A DNA stretch of 7,251 bases from the NCBI GenBank assembly GCA_018716005.1, contig DVKN01000133.1, forward strand, positions 1 to 7,251. Direction: 5' to 3'. The notes below the pieces were generated by a model, which saw nothing but the letters and a program-made list of their open reading frames with translations, was not told the origin of the DNA and ran no database searches. Shown here one piece after another: positions 6,509 to 7,251 of the stretch. Every line of letters begins with the position of its first letter. Position 1 is the first letter of the stretch. The stretch is from Candidatus Scatomorpha stercoravium. Its GTDB lineage: Bacteria; Bacillota; Clostridia; Oscillospirales; Oscillospiraceae. A program made the translations under genes and the position numbers.

Positions 6509-7251
6509 TCAGAGAGTATAAGACGATACGCGAGGTCGCGAATCCTCTGATGGTCGTCAAGCAGGTCGAAGGAGTCACCTACGACGAGCTGGGCGAGCTT
6601 GAGCTTCCGAACGGCGAAGTAAGGCGCTGCAAGGTGCTGGAGGTCGAGGGCGACACAGCTGTCGTGCAGCTGTTCGAGTCCGCGCAGGGCATCAACCTTG
6701 CGGGCACGAAGGTCCGCTTCCTGGGCCACCCGCTGGAGCTGGGCGTGTCCGAGGACATGCTGGGCCGAGTCTTCAACGGCATGGGCGAGCCGATCGACGG
6801 CGGCCCCGAGATACTGGCCGACGCGCACCGCGACATCAACGGCCTGCCGATGAACCCGGCGGCCAGGGCCTACCCCGCGGAGTTTATCCAGACGGGCGTC
6901 TCCACGATAGACGGCCTGAATACGCTGGTCCGCGGCCAGAAGCTGCCGATCTTCTCCTGCTCCGGCCTGCCGCACGCGGCACTGGCCGCGCAGATAGCGC
7001 GCCAGGCGAGGGTGCTTGGCGCGAACGAGAACTTCGCCGTCGTGTTCGCCGCAATAGGCATCACGTTCGAGGAGTCCGAGTACTTCATACAGGACTTCCG
7101 CCGCACGGGCGCAATAGACCGCACCGTCGTGTTCTCGAACCTCGCCAACGACCCCGCCGTCGAGCGTATCGCCACCCCGCGTATGGCTTTGACCGCGGCC
7201 GAGTACCTGGCCTTTGAGAAGGACATGCACGTGCTGGTCATCCTGACCGAT
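6505..7251 (+). CDS. ntpB: V-type ATPase subunit B (3' partial)
   Basis: The frame is open from ATG 6505 to the window end, giving 249 residues of a protein usually about 460 long. Seen: the N-terminal beta-barrel (about 1-75), then EDMLGRVFNGMGEPIDGGP, and RGQKLPIFSCSGLPH, where subunit B has a degenerate P-loop without the Walker Lys. Then come FAAIGITFEES and NLANDPAVERIATPRMALT, strongly conserved in B subunits. The known role is as the partner that forms the catalytic sites with A and supplies an arginine finger; that residue lies beyond the window. In the P-loop region C152 stands where E. hirae has Gly, and A158 where a polar residue is usual. The start overlaps the ntpA stop by four bases (ATGA) with a strong ribosome site. 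Subunit D would be expected next. Confidence 0.97.
   Translation, partial: MIREYKTIREVANPLMVVKQVEGVTYDELGELELPNGEVRRCKVLEVEGDTAVVQLFESAQGINLAGTKVRFLGHPLELGVSEDMLGRVFNGMGEPIDGGPEILADAHRDINGLPMNPAARAYPAEFIQTGVSTIDGLNTLVRGQKLPIFSCSGLPHAALAAQIARQARVLGANENFAVVFAAIGITFEESEYFIQDFRRTGAIDRTVVFSNLANDPAVERIATPRMALTAAEYLAFEKDMHVLVILTD

Noticed and set aside
1..7251. A new defence, mobile or regulatory system
   Set aside because: Every stretch is accounted for by standard V/A-type ATPase genes in their usual order; no repeats, integrase, transposase, tRNA or CRISPR-like arrays were seen.

Overview
This window is an ordinary V/A-type (rotary) ATPase operon, read entirely on the + strand. It enters inside the gene for the small stalk subunit G/H and leaves inside the gene for subunit B. 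Eight genes lie in the order G/H (partial) - I - K - E - C - F - A - B (partial). This is the arrangement of the Enterococcus hirae ntp operon and of archaeal aha operons. Gene letters follow the subunit names used in current genome annotation. In E. hirae the first gene is called ntpF and the subunit F gene ntpG, so the two letters are swapped there.

Layout: 1-285 holds the C-terminal end of the peripheral-stalk subunit G/H. 287-2239 is the membrane stator subunit I (a subunit). 2256-2738 is the ion-carrying ring subunit K (c subunit, two-hairpin form). 2763-3365 is peripheral-stalk subunit E. 3411-4415 is subunit C, the socket between rotor and ring. 4408-4725 is central-shaft subunit F. 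4739-6508 is catalytic subunit A. 6505-7251 is the first 249 codons of the nucleotide-binding but non-catalytic subunit B. No gap between genes exceeds 45 bases, and two junctions overlap. No promoter or terminator is visible, so the window is interior to one transcript. Subunit D would be expected just downstream.

How the parts work together: A and B form the hexameric head where ATP is hydrolysed or made. F, with D (not seen), is the turning shaft. C couples the shaft to the ring of K subunits in the membrane. I holds the two ion half-channels next to the ring. E with G/H are the outer stalks that stop the head from turning. The ring protein carries every side-chain type known to bind Na+ in E. 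hirae NtpK, so this enzyme is more likely a Na+ pump or Na+-driven ATP synthase than a proton one.

Organism: the DNA is GC-rich (roughly 60-65% by eye). It has good AGGAGG-like ribosome binding sites and the bacterial 160-residue NtpK-like ring protein, and no respiratory-chain genes are in view. This fits an anaerobic bacterium, most likely a GC-rich member of Clostridia (gut-type Firmicutes). Frequent ATA isoleucine codons despite high GC leave other groups such as Synergistota open. I found no undescribed system here. The points worth a second look are the Na+ signature, the very different codon choice in the ring gene, and the TTG start of subunit C.
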